From the NCBI GenBank assembly GCA_947396885.1, contig OX377204.1, positions 41,899,139 to 41,963,138 on the forward strand: a stretch of DNA of 64,000 nt, written 5' to 3'. Below the pieces are notes generated by a model that saw only the letters and a list, made by a program, of their open reading frames with translations, made no database searches and had not been told where the DNA came from. The position numbers and the translations under genes are program-made. Below are positions 35,098 to 45,786 of this stretch, piece by piece (positions within the stretch are counted from its first letter, which is position 1; every line of letters starts with the position of its first letter). The DNA is from Heligmosomoides polygyrus polygyrus. Its lineage: Eukaryota > Nematoda > Chromadorea > Rhabditida > Heligmosomidae.

Positions 35098-38000
35098 AGG
35101 ACAAGAACATGGTAGTGGATGAAGCCATAAATTACACTTTCCACAGAAATGAGAAAACGGAGCTATCTCGTCAACTCGTCCAAGCGACTGGAAGCTGCTG
35201 GGCTGGGGAGGGGAGGGGTATCTTAATAACCCCAATTAGTGGAGAAGTCGTGAAATCCATTGAGCACACAATTGCGTCTAACAAGTGCAGATGAATGTAA
35301 AGAAGAAGCAATTTAAAACAGATTGAAAGGAAACAAAAACGGGAGAATGAATTTCGCATGGCAAGCGTCATATATGACGCCATACATGAGGTTCAGATGA
35401 GAAAGAAGAAATAAAGTTCGCATTTATGACCGAATGAACGAAAAGCTGCGCGAAGCACGTCTACGATGGTACGGCCACGTCCATCGCGCTTAGGATGACA
35501 CACTCTCTCCTCCCACAAGAGATCCTTGATAGCCCGAAATATTTTAAAATTACTTGAATGTTAATAGCAGCAAATGTTCCCCCTTCCTGGTCAGGGACCG
35601 CATGCACTACTAGAGGAGTGATTTCCCGACTTCAGCTGAATTGCCAAATTACACCTTTAACCCATTATTGAACACAATCACGATGCTCGCCACCACCGCC
35701 TCCCTCCCCCAGAAAAGGAAAACGGTGGAATCGTAATCCGGGCCGGTATGCATATCTCGCCCGAGGCCTCCCGTCGGGGAATGATTTAAAGGGCGGTGGA
35801 ATCCCGCGATGCGCACCTCCGGGGAGACGTATTACTCGTATTCCCCAGCCCCCTCAGCGTTGGGGCCTCTACTCCGACGTAAGGAGAACGCTGCAGACAG
35901 CGAGGCAAAACGTACGAATCGCGCGGAATTTCGCCGGCGAAGTGAAGAAAGGGAGTAATTATCAGCTGTATTTTACTACAATTTGGACCTCACTTTTCAC
36001 TATTCTCACTTTATTGAGCGCCAATGACCTGTTTCCTTCAGTGAAGAATATTTGTTAGTCCAGTTTTCGAATTTTCGAGGTTTTAAAGGCGTTGTTTGTT
36101 ATTGTATTGCAAAATCAAATCACCATAACAAATAAGCCTCATAGCGCAGCAAACGGCGGTAAAGTAGCGCAAGTCTCTTATGTGTCGTGCTGTCGGATAC
36201 ATTCAGCCGAGCGATTATATGCTCCCACTATCTAGTTTCTTCGAGGACCGAATGGCGTGTTACCAGTGCGCTAGAAAATTAATTCAGGACTGTCGTTCGG
36301 ATGTCTTTGTGAAGTTCTTTCCTTACTATGTGTCACAAAGTTGTGAAAGGTTATGACATGATATTTCTTAAGGCATTGAGTTCCTCTAGAGAAGAAGAAT
36401 GTTGACAAAGTTTGGGTCCTGAAATGGGAGCGTCTAAGAATAGTCCTGCCTAAAAAGGAGCTAAAGCTATCACGAAGTTCCGAAAAACCTACCTTTACAC
36501 ATTTTCCTCATGTCAAATTATATTTTCTTATACACAGAGTAGCTTACTCAAACTTGCAGCACTATCCCTTATAGAAACGAAAAGTTTGGATAAATTAAAA
36601 GTTGCACACAGGTAAACGCGCGATTGGTTTAACACCTACAAAATGGTTACCTGAGCATAAACAATAATGCTAACGCTGCAACCTAATTCCCAGCCCACTG
36701 TGCCCCTGTCTTCCTTTATCCCATCTTTTTTCATCAAATGCGCAACACCGAACAGGTGATGTTTCCGTCGAGAAACTAACAACCTATTCCGCGCCTACGT
36801 ACGACGCGAATTGCATACGGCTCGTAAGTTCCCCGAGCCAAGGTGGGAGCCATATGCATCGCGGGTCGGGGACTCCAAACACACCGGGCAAGACCTGCAT
36901 ATGGAGCACCCCGAGTGGGGCGCCCGCCACCTCGAAATATGCATACGGGCTCCGAAGGGGTTGAGTGGCGATAGCGCCACCACCACCTACAACGATCTTT
37001 CTTCAAAAAACCAGTGGACCTTCGTGGTATCAGTGTGCTCAGGCAATTCCAAGGGAGGTGGTGGTGAAGTATAGGGGAAAAGCGCAACTGGTCCCATTGT
37101 GGCCGGTACCCTACAGCCATGACTGTGCCAGGAAATCCCTTGAGCCAATCTACTTTTCTTGCCTTCCCATTCAGTTCAACGAATGCCATTATAAATCAGA
37201 GTTCGACTAGGAAATCTTTTTTTGCGCGGTCGCAGCACGGCTACACACCAGTCGCAGTGAAACCGACATACCCATGACTTCCAGCCAACTTGGAAGCGAA
37301 TCCGTGCGACCGACTTTGACAAATGGAGGATCCGAAATACATTTTTCGGGCACTTAATGGGCTAGTGCCCACACAGAGATTGCACGTGGTCGTGGAACAC
37401 TCACATAAACACGGTTTTTGTGCTCTCCTCCGCTGACGCGAGAAGAGCGCAGAACTAGGCAAGTGGAGGAACTCCTGGGTTCAGCTGATCTAACTTGCCT
37501 GTTTTAGGGTACCTTTCTGGCAGTTTTTGCTTTTTTGGTATAGACTCTGCTTTGTGTTTCTTTCGGAAACTGAAACTTTTCTTGAAAGTGGTTACATTAA
37601 TAGCTCGAAGTCGATGACAGTGCCTGCGACTATTCAGGAGCATTTTTAAGAAGGGATCTGTCCCACACACAAAAATCCACATCTCTATTGAGTGTACGCA
37701 TAAGTTCCAATTACTTACTGATGAATGTCGTAATCTCTTTCGTGAGCGCTCAGCGGTTGTTGCGAGTTACGTAGCACATCGTAAACACTTTGAGAGCCGT
37801 TCGAGGTAGAGAAGATTACGACGACATGGGGATCAAGGAGCATGGTGGCAAGGACACTGTTTCACAATGCACTCCTACTACGGACCACTTCCTCACAAGA
37901 AATGGACAAGGCGGTAGCAAACCACAAGAGACGTGACAGCAGATATTATGCCAGAGAGAACGATATATTTAGCGCCACTATCTGGCTCTACTACATATTC

Positions 38001-38377
38001 AGAAGAACATGGTTATAGTTGCAGTTTTCATGTTAACGTATAGGGCTCTAGTTAATATGCAGATCTGTTTCTACTTCTACCGTGTACCACTATATTGTGC
38101 TACTTTGTTTGCCGAGAGTATTCCAATTTTCCACGTACTCTTTTTGTGTAATTGAAAGATTACTACGATAGTCTTCAATGTAAACAAAGTACTGCAATGG
38201 CAAGGAAGTTCTTCATATGAAAATGCGCAGTAGAAGTCAAAGCTGCAGAAATACCTGAGGCTAAAACACAGGCCGTTGCAAGTAAACTAGGCAAGGGAAG
38301 GAACTCCGGGATCTGGATGATCTAACTTACCCGTTTCAAGTCACTTTGCAGGTGTGCAGCGGGCACCAGCCCGCTTA
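35098..38377. other. Unassigned DNA, downstream of the NDUFA1-like exon
   Basis: The second exon of the NDUFA1-like gene should lie in this stretch on the minus strand, but I could not find it. A GC-rich patch with repeated 'catatgcat' motifs is at 36786-36980. A ~55-bp direct repeat ('aggcaag..ggaactcc..gatctaactt') occurs at 37457 and 38289. Confidence 0.4.
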
Positions 38378-38615
38378 AGGATAAGGATAAAGTACGACGT
38401 TACTCAATCCCTTCTAGGATGCGCCACGCATTCTACTTCTACGGGATGTCGTGGAGGCGATTTGAATGCGTATTTGGCCATGCAATGACTTGCAGTGGCC
38501 AGCCGATGAACAAGTCAGCGCTCGATCTTTCCCAAACAAGTCTGGTACCAATTCACCGAGGGATGGAAGGTTTGGTTGGCCTGGGCGGGAAATCCGAACC
38601 AGGAACCTGGTAACC
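38378..38615 (-). repeat. SINE-1 copy in a probable intron
   Basis: The reversed tail ('aaggataaggataaag'), a well-preserved body and the B-box side ('ggcgggaaatccgaacc') are present. The A-box side of the head is missing after 'ggaacctgg'. It lies 59 bp beyond the donor of the NDUFA1-like exon. Confidence 0.8.
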
Positions 38616-38673
38616 GGCCCGCTTAGTACCTCGAAAATGAGGAACAAGGTGTCAAACAACTAACTAAATGTAC

Positions 38674-38804
38674 CTGGCAGTAGTGCAGTAGTCTCGCCTA
38701 TACGCTCGGCCAACGTCCCACTTGTTGAAGGGATAGCTCATGTAGCACGCGCCAGCGACAAACGCGATCGTGATGACACCGGAGTAGAACTGCTCGAACC
38801 ACAT
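38674..38804 (-). CDS. NDUFA1: Complex I MWFE subunit-like (NDUFA1), first coding exon
   Basis: The minus-strand exon opens with ATG and reads MWFEQFYSGVITIAFVAG, then CYMSYPFNKWDVGRAYRRD and a few more residues, ending at a CAG|gtacat donor. The MWFE start gives this subunit its common name. The single transmembrane helix right after it, and the following G-R-A-Y-R-R-type basic motif, fit the family (about 70 residues in animals). The protein is an accessory subunit of mitochondrial NADH:ubiquinone oxidoreductase in the inner membrane. Six bases before the ATG is a TTCCAG acceptor, which suits spliced-leader trans-splicing or a cis intron. The C-terminal exon was not found, and a SINE-1 lies in the intron. 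The assignment rests on a short exon. Confidence 0.68.
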
Positions 38805-40377
38805 CCCACCCTGGAATATTCCGATCAACTCAGAGCCCTCGCTAATGACAACACGGCCACTTATGCTAAGCAGCTGCCTCGCTAGTTGGAACCATACGAC
38901 CAAATTTTGTTTGCTAGAAACCGTAGAGGGCGCAAATAGGCTCGGAGGGGGGCACCTTGTATACAATGGCATTCGCCTTGGTAGGAAAGAAAATGTATGT
39001 GCAGTAACATCAGAAACCAACATCGGTTCATCATAGGGGTAGAACACACCAATGCCGCATAAAAATTTTAATTTCTAACAACACGAAACGTGAAGCTAAT
39101 CTGCTAGGATCAACAGAGTGCAATGAGCTCGGAAATAATAACTTCTGAGAATACGGCAAGCCGGTTTCCGAAGTCGAAAAGCTCAACGTTCGCAAACATG
39201 GGCAATAGAAGGCCCAAACTCGTCGAAATTGAGTCGGAAACCTAGCAGTGAAGGAGTCGAGCACTCTCACTATAATGGAAACTATCCCGTACGAAATATC
39301 GACGACGTGCAGTAGCAAACCTCCTCAAATAATAATAAAAACTGCCGTAAGGATCAATCACAATTTTTGACGCTCGACGCGAGCGGCTGCAAAGCGGCTT
39401 GCAGTCTTGGGCGCGGAATTCCACGGTGGGTCTAAAAAGTTGGCACTTCCGTTCCGCGTTCCATAGTCCATTTCTTTGAACCAGAGGGCGGAGATGGATG
39501 TGGTCGTAGTCTTTAACTGTTGTTTTGATTGGCTAAGTTAGTTTATTAAGTTTTAAGACAAAATTAGCGCTTCAAGGAACATCTACCATTTGTGCAGCGA
39601 CGTTTTCTCCCCTCTTCGAAGAAGTTTCTAGGTGAAGTCTGGGTATTCTTGCGGAAGCGTAGAGTAACTATGACTCGTCAGTGGTTCACATATCAATCTT
39701 CGATTCAGGAATGTAATCTGAGTACCAATTTTCGAGCAGCTGATTTTTATGTAGGATATTCGGATGCGTATTCACGCCCCTGAAGCTTCTTTGCTAAAAG
39801 GAAAATGATGTTAATGGCCGCTCTAACTTTAACATATACTTAGGCAGTTGTGGGATAAGGGCTCATCTATTGTCTTGTGCAATGGGAACTACTGTTAAAA
39901 ACTGTTACAACAAAAAAAAAGAATCAGCGGGAAAGCCACGGTCGGAACTGCAGCGCATTCCAAGAAATGTAAGTCCTCTTTGAAATGTAATAACTCTGCT
40001 GCCAGTAGTGGTACTGAAGATGTTGAGAGCTCGTATGAAAGCGCAAGAGAACAAAGATCTTCTGACATAAGCGCAGTCGGGATTGCTGTGCACACTCGTC
40101 TGAATTCCTGCATTCTACACTCGATAGAATGTCTTTCAGGTTTTGTGCAGGTGCTCTAATGCTTCGAAGTATTTCTAGCCGGGCGTTTATAGCCGATCTG
40201 TTTCATTAAGGGACCTAACAATGACTCTGTGAATAGTGCGTTTTTGGAACGCTATTTAGTTAACGTAGAATAAATAAAAAATAAATAAATAAATAAATAA
40301 GGCTGTATCCATTAATTTGTGCTTCTTTTAAAGTTTAAAACCTAAAAACATATTACAGCTTGCGGGAAAATGCAGGG
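38805..40377. other. Unassigned DNA upstream of the NDUFA1-like exon
   Basis: The promoter of the NDUFA1-like gene is expected here but no element is evident. A GGTGGGTCTAAAAAGTTGGC patch near 39424 could be a transposon tip. An (AAAT)n tract lies at 40270-40300. Confidence 0.35.
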
Positions 40378-40650
40378 TAAGAGGAGAAGGGGAGAAGAAG
40401 TTTATCCTTAAGTTCGAAAACGGGAAGTTTAAAAGCGTTGAAGTATAGAGGCGATTCAACGACTACTTATCCAGAACCCACTCGCAACACAATATCACGG
40501 CTACGAGAGAAGTTTGAAGATGAGGGAACTGTGCAAGATCTTAACAAAGAACACTCTGAATTGAAAATGGAGTCAAGCATGTGGCTTCTCAACAATCAAT
40601 CGAGTCCGAAATGTGAGGTTTCAGACGGATGCACGGCACAATCTTGAACG
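40378..40650 (+). pseudogene. Transposase helix-turn-helix remnant
   Basis: Frames at 40438-40650 read ISRLREKFEDEGTVQDLNKE, the pattern of the helix-turn-helix leader (tI..L..kFe..GtV.d) seen in some Tc1/mariner-like and related insect/nematode transposases. The preceding and following segments change frame and no catalytic part was found. Confidence 0.45.
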
Positions 40651-42896
40651 TTTGCAAGTAGCAGAGTTTTCGTTATCTTGAGTCTCAGTGAGTCACAAAC
40701 ATCTTCAAAATCTTTACTAGCAGCAATGTTAAAGTCTTTCCAGTCAGTACGTGCATTTTTTAGGATACTCTGCATTTCGCCGCAAGCTGCAGTATGTTTT
40801 TAAGTTTTAGTCTTCAAAAAAAGTTCAAATCAAGAAATAAGGCCGCTTTATGGGAAAAATACGATAAGGATGTATTCAAGCGAAACACAATCAGTCGAGT
40901 GTAAAATACAAGAATTGAGACGAGCGCGTGGTTCAATATCTACCGCTCATATGTCAGAAAATTTCTATTTCTTTTGTGCCCTCATATGAACTCTTAACCC
41001 CTTTAGTACCTTTATTGACAGCCGAAGAAGCACACAAAGATTTGGGCGTTAATTTTTAACGATTTTTTACGAAAGTTTTTTGTTAAATTTGCGGTTAATG
41101 GGTAAATTTCGTTAAAAAATGCAGATAGCTGCGAAGTACTATTTCAAGTTAAAAAAACTGGAAAACGTTCCATGTTCTAACTTTAGTAGGTCAAGATCTA
41201 AAGTTCAACGAACGCTGCGTGATGTAACATAAAGAATTCACTAGCAGCAAAGAGAGAACAGCAGAATAGACCAGCCTTCACCAACAAATCATCTTTAGAG
41301 CGTAGAAGAAGAACAAGGGCAAGAACAGTGGGAAAAGGATTATAACTTGTCCTGTTAAGGATCAGCATCAATCCAAGGTAATTGCGCTTCAGTAGAAGCT
41401 TTGAGCGAGCAACATTGCAAATGTTTGTAGTTCCTGACGATGTTTTGGACCTGGTTTGGAGCTGGTGCTTGTATTACTTCCGTCTTCGTGTTCCGTATTC
41501 CGCTTCTGACAATTGTTGAACCCTCCGTTCCATCCCTCGCATTACTTTTCTTTTTTCTAAAAATTATTCATTACACACCTTGTATCGGTGCAATTGAAAC
41601 TCTCTTCTCCCAACACATGGTATCCCTCAACTGTCATAGAACCTAGAGTTATACAAGTGAAATATTTCTGAGCGAGAGAAGCTACTTAATCGCAGAAAAA
41701 CTGCCCTCGCAAAAAGAATGGAAAGAGGAGTCGCCGTCCACCTTTCGTTCGCTAGATGTACTGGAACTGAAGGCTCTTACATTCTGCAACATAACCAGCT
41801 TGCATAAACACACGGGTGTTTCGAAATGTCTTCAGAATCTTGGATCACGCTAAAATGCACTGCGCGTGCTGAGAACCTCTGTAAGCACACAGTTGTTGTG
41901 GCCGTGTGAGGAAGCTACATTTCGGGCACATTTGGTCTCGAAACGTGCCCTCCTTCATGTATGAATTGACTGAATTGACAACCGCGACAAGCGAATGTTA
42001 TTGCTTCTCGTCCTTAGATCTTGGAGGCTAAGTCGGCTTAGCCTGAATACACAGCTGAACTATGCTCACATATCAATACCACTTTAAACTGAACGTGTAT
42101 TTCCAACGCTTTCGAACTTTGTTCTCCGAACTCCACGTTCCAGTTCGATGGTCAGAGAAATGTTGCCAGTGGACAAGGATCCCAGCAAATATAAGAGGCT
42201 GACCGATGGTCTGTCCTGTCTGCCTATTTGTCTGTCGCTCTGCCTGCCCATCGACCCGTGAAAACGGCACAATCACAAATTTGGGTTTTGTATCTCCTTC
42301 GGTGTATAGTAGGATGGTATCTCCTTCGGTATATAGTAGGATAGGGAAGTGGTATATGACAGAGCCTTGTCAATGTATGACAGCCCTTTATGGCAAGCTG
42401 GATTGCGCGAACTTAGAAATTTTATGTATTATACATATCAGCTGTCAGGGAGTCAAACGGACGCACTGAGTGCTGGCCATGATACAGGTAGACGTCAATC
42501 AATCAACATACAAGTGCGATGTTCCAACAATATTACTCATGGATAGCCTTCTCCTCCTCCAATTGCTGCACGCGCATTTGCTTCTAAAACGATGCGAAGA
42601 CGCATTGCCACAGATGTTCGTCATCAGCACACAGACGCTAGCCAAGATTGTGTTACAGCCAAAAATGCTACTCCTGCTGAGAAGTTGAGTATCGGAAGAG
42701 CTGAGAGAATAGCCCTTTCGAGTTTTTGGGGCGGCCCTAATAAGCGTGTAATCATATCAGCGTGCAATCAGAGATCTCGCAACCGCAAAAACGCTTGTGA
42801 ACTGCTACTTCGATCTTGTGGTTAGTTATCGCTTTATTCTCAAATAGGTCCTAGTAACGAGCGAGAATATCGCTTTCTCATTTTCCTTTGTTCTTG
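40651..42896. other. Unassigned DNA
   Basis: This holds an AT-rich TTAACG-type patch (41045-41120) similar to the hAT-like end at 18655-18799, and a short direct repeat 'gtatctccttcggt(g/a)tatagtaggat' at 42291 and 42318. No gene is seen. Confidence 0.4.
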
Positions 42897-42933
42897 GCGC
42901 CTGTGCGTGGTGGCGCAGTCGGAGGAGTACAAC
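42897..42933 (+). repeat. SINE-1 head fragment
   Basis: The stretch 'gtggtggcgcagtcggaggag' matches the SINE-1 A-box region. Nothing of the body follows. Confidence 0.45.
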
Positions 42934-43466
42934 GATAATGCCGAACATCCTCATGATTCATTCATCCGCCCCTTGATTTCATAAGAATGATACAGTACCG
43001 GACGCGTCTTTTGAATAGACGCCGAAAAAACCGCACTTTTGCGGTTTTTGCGTCTTTTTGCTATAACTCGGCCGAAAGTCATCCGTTTGAAAAACCAAGG
43101 GTACGTCTGAGCTCAGGAGATGGAGCTCTATCGTTTGGTATATACATTTTATACGAAAGATCAAAAATGGCCAAAATTGAAAACTTGCGCTCCATTGAGA
43201 AGGCCGGCCGCGGACGAGTTGTCGGCCGCAAGGCGTCGAAAACCGTTACATGTCCACAATTCCTCTAATTTGAGGTGTTCTGAGAAACGGATGGTACCGT
43301 TCGATTCGTCTCCTCGAGATCTACACAACCATGTATACAAATTCGCCAAACCACCGCATTTTTTCCGATTTCGGTGGACCACTGCGGGAAGACGCGGCAA
43401 GCTAACAGCCTCAAAACGCGTAGGCGAACAGGATGTTAAGGGTACTTTACGATTACATGCTCAGAA
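42934..43466. other. Unassigned DNA with a strong hairpin
   Basis: AAACCGCACTTTTGCGGTTT near 43028-43048 is a perfect hairpin, followed by 'gctataactcggccgaaag', a phrase resembling the modules of the 57.5-60.6 kb palindrome. No gene is seen. Confidence 0.4.
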
Positions 43467-43617
43467 CACCTCCCAGGCCAGCCAAGCCTTCCATCCCTCC
43501 GGGGTCGGTGAATTGGTACCAGACTTGTCTGCGGCAGATAAAGCGCTGACTTGTTCATCGGCTGGCCATTGTATGACCAAATACGCATTCAAATCGTCTC
43601 CGCGACATCTCGTAGAT
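43467..43617 (+). repeat. SINE-1 copy A, 5' truncated, first part
   Basis: It runs from the end of the head ('cccaggccagccaagcc') to 'gacatctcgtagat', where it is cut by the 1457-bp element. It resumes at 45075 with 'cgtagatgtaaaatgcgtgg'. Confidence 0.8.
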
Positions 43618-45074
43618 TACGAGAGAAAATGCCGGGTGAGAAAACATCGGCGACCCTGAACCGCTGTCGTTTGCGCGATCAAACCCTTTCAACAAAACAC
43701 GTCGAATTCGTGAACAAGGTTACGCTATTTTCTCATTTCGTCATGGGTTGGACACGAGAAGGAAATCGAGGGTGCGGCAACTGAAATCGTGATGATATCT
43801 CATCCGTACGCTCAATAAAAGCAAGGTGGTCATTTTTAATCACTTAAAGTTCACGAAATATCATAGGAGCCCACATCAGCAAAGCTTAGCGGTTCTCAAA
43901 AAGGGTGAACATCTATTGCCATACTTGCACCTGAGCGCATGAGTGAGGGCAGGGAAACGAACACACATTGAAGAGGAAAAACAAGAATGATGTTTCCGTC
44001 TATGAATGCAGTGGCTGCCGATGCATAAAAATATTTGGCCCAGCAAGATATGGAGTCCCTGCCTCTGTAAATGTAAAAGGCGTTTCGTGTATTTTTGAAA
44101 TCTTACGGAGCAAGCATGCATTTCAGATAAGAAATGCTTCCTTCATAACGGATCCTCTTCTTGGTCACTACTCTCAGCCCAGGAACTCCCTAAAGTTTCT
44201 ATGGAACTCGAGATAATTGAGAACTTCTCGAAGTGCGCGATACACATACGTCTACACCTGCCTCCGATTCTGTGTTTTTAGCACATTTTGATGATGCTGA
44301 ATAGGCCATAGCCGTTGCTAGTGACTCGTCCATTGGTGTGCGACGATGGACATGACAATATCCGAAAACGAGATCTTCGGAGCAGTCTTAGGAGATGTTA
44401 ATCGATCTGGGACATTCTGCTTTACAGATGGAGAATTCCTTCTCTTCGAAGGTCAACATACTGCATAGATTCCAGGAAGGAGGTTGTGAGGAAGTGTGTT
44501 GCATTTCTCTGATTTCAAAAATATTTTGAAATAAGTTTAAAATGGAACGATAGATCCCGAATTCATTGAGCCTTAAGAGGCGTTTTTGAAACGAGATCGA
44601 TTTAATACATGATCAGAACCTACGGTGCAGTACTCGGCCACAAATCTTTCGAGCCCTTTTCATAGATTATTTCTGAGCATGAAAGTTTTGCTATCAACTT
44701 CTTATTGGAACTTTGATTCGAATGAAACGTTGCGGATTAACCATTGTATTGACGATGCATCTGACTGTGACTTTTCTAATGAATAGTTTTCCCTACAGTT
44801 TCGAACTTATTCCTAGTTCCCTTAATGTTGTTTACAGCCGAAAATTGGTTTCGTTATAACGGCGCTTTTGCTAATCACCCCATGATAGTATTTTCTGGTG
44901 TGGTATAGTTCTTCCCGTCGATCCGGGCATCTTCTTTCACGGATGCAGGTATTTTGTTTCATGGTTGCGGGCATTTTCTCTCTTGGTCGTGGGCATTTTC
45001 TCCCCTGTTGCGGGCATTTTCTCCGCACGCAACGCGCGCCGTGAGATCCGGGCATTTTCTCCGCAAACCCTTTC
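43618..45074. mobile_element. Non-autonomous DNA element with subterminal repeats, 1457 bp
   Basis: Its limits are set by the split SINE: CGTAGAT is repeated directly at 43611-43617 and 45075-45081, a 7-bp target duplication. The left end holds GAGAAAATGCCGGG. The right 170 bp holds five or six copies of the same motif in the opposite sense (CGGGCATTTTCTCC), giving inverted subterminal repeats. No transposase is recognisable inside. The superfamily is unknown; 7 bp does not match the usual lengths cleanly. Confidence 0.65.
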
Positions 45075-45141
45075 CGTAGATGTAAAATGCGTGGCGCATA
45101 CCAGAAGGGATTGAGTAACGCTCTTCCTTTTCCTTTTATCC
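45075..45141 (+). repeat. SINE-1 copy A, second part
   Basis: 'gtagatgtaaaatgcgtggcg', 'gaagggattgagtaacgc' and the 'ttttatcctttt' tail complete the copy interrupted at 43617. Confidence 0.8.
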
Positions 45142-45146
45142 TTTTA

Positions 45147-45233
45147 ATGAATAAAACATTGACTTGCTCATGGACTGACCACCTGAAGACCAAGATCAAA
45201 TACGCATTCAAATTGCGGCCACGACATCCCGTC
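45147..45233 (+). repeat. SINE-1 copy B, first part, cut by the BEL element
   Basis: It starts at 'acattgacttgctcatgg', runs through 'caaatacgcattcaaattg' and ends 'cgacatcccgtc' at the BEL insertion. The last five bases, CCGTC, are the target duplication. Confidence 0.8.
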
Positions 45234-45374
45234 TATCGCCGCCAACGACGATGGCAGGGGCGGGGCCTATTCCCAACCCACGCTAGGGCACTCTCTTTCT
45301 GGATACCAAGGAATAAACACGTTCCTCTTCTCTCTGCTTCTGTACGTTATCATATAATTCCACTGAACCGCACA
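45234..45374 (+). repeat. 5' LTR
   Basis: It starts TATCGCCGCC and ends GAACCGCACA. It holds an AATAAA polyadenylation signal at 45312-45317 and an ATATAA patch near 45352. At 141 bp it is short for BEL/Pao. It begins TA rather than TG but ends CA. Confidence 0.93.
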
Positions 45375-45377
45375 TTT

Positions 45378-45390
45378 TGGTGCATCGGCC
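45378..45390 (+). promoter_or_regulatory. Primer binding site, tRNA-Gly
   Basis: TGGTGCATCGGCC starts three bases after the 5' LTR. It is complementary to the 3' end, including CCA, of the conserved animal tRNA-Gly(GCC). It would prime minus-strand DNA synthesis. Confidence 0.82.
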
Positions 45391-45403
45391 TAATAAGCCA
45401 TAT

Positions 45404-45634
45404 CGTAAGTCTCTCGCGTCCCTACGCCTAGAGCCGCAAGTCGATCTATTGCAGATCGCATTCTCTATAATAAAGAGAATCGTAAGTCTCTCGCGTCCCT
45501 ACGCCTAGAGCCGCAAGTCGATCTATTGCAGATCGCATTCTCTATAATAAAGAGAATCGTAAGTCTCTCGCGTCCCTACGCCTAGAGCCGCAAGTCGATC
45601 TATTGCAGATTGCACTCTCTATCTAAGAGAACTA
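45404..45634 (+). repeat. Three 77-bp leader repeats with hairpins and splice donors
   Basis: Copies start at 45404, 45481 and 45558, the third slightly diverged and cut at its end. Each starts CGTAAGT, giving a GTAAGT splice donor. Each can fold into two hairpins (CGATCT/AGATCG and ATTCTCT/AGAGAAT). The place between primer site and gag is where packaging signals and the major splice donor lie in retroviruses. That role is inferred. Confidence 0.9.
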
Positions 45635-45786
45635 CTCTCGGTTCACACCTTGAGTTGGTCTAATTACGACCACAGCCTCTAATTAAGAGACTGCAAGGCT
45701 TCCGTATCAATTACGAGGAGCAACGAGAAAAAATTCTCACTTCGTTTCTTGAAAAAGCAAGAACGAAACCCTTTTTTGAAAACAAA

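Noticed and set aside
36776..37189. 137-codon minus-strand frame in a GC-rich patch
   Set aside because: Repetitive 'catatgcat' context and low-complexity residues; no domain.
45404..45634. CRISPR-like array
   Set aside because: The repeats are directly adjacent 77-mers without unique spacers, inside a retroelement leader.
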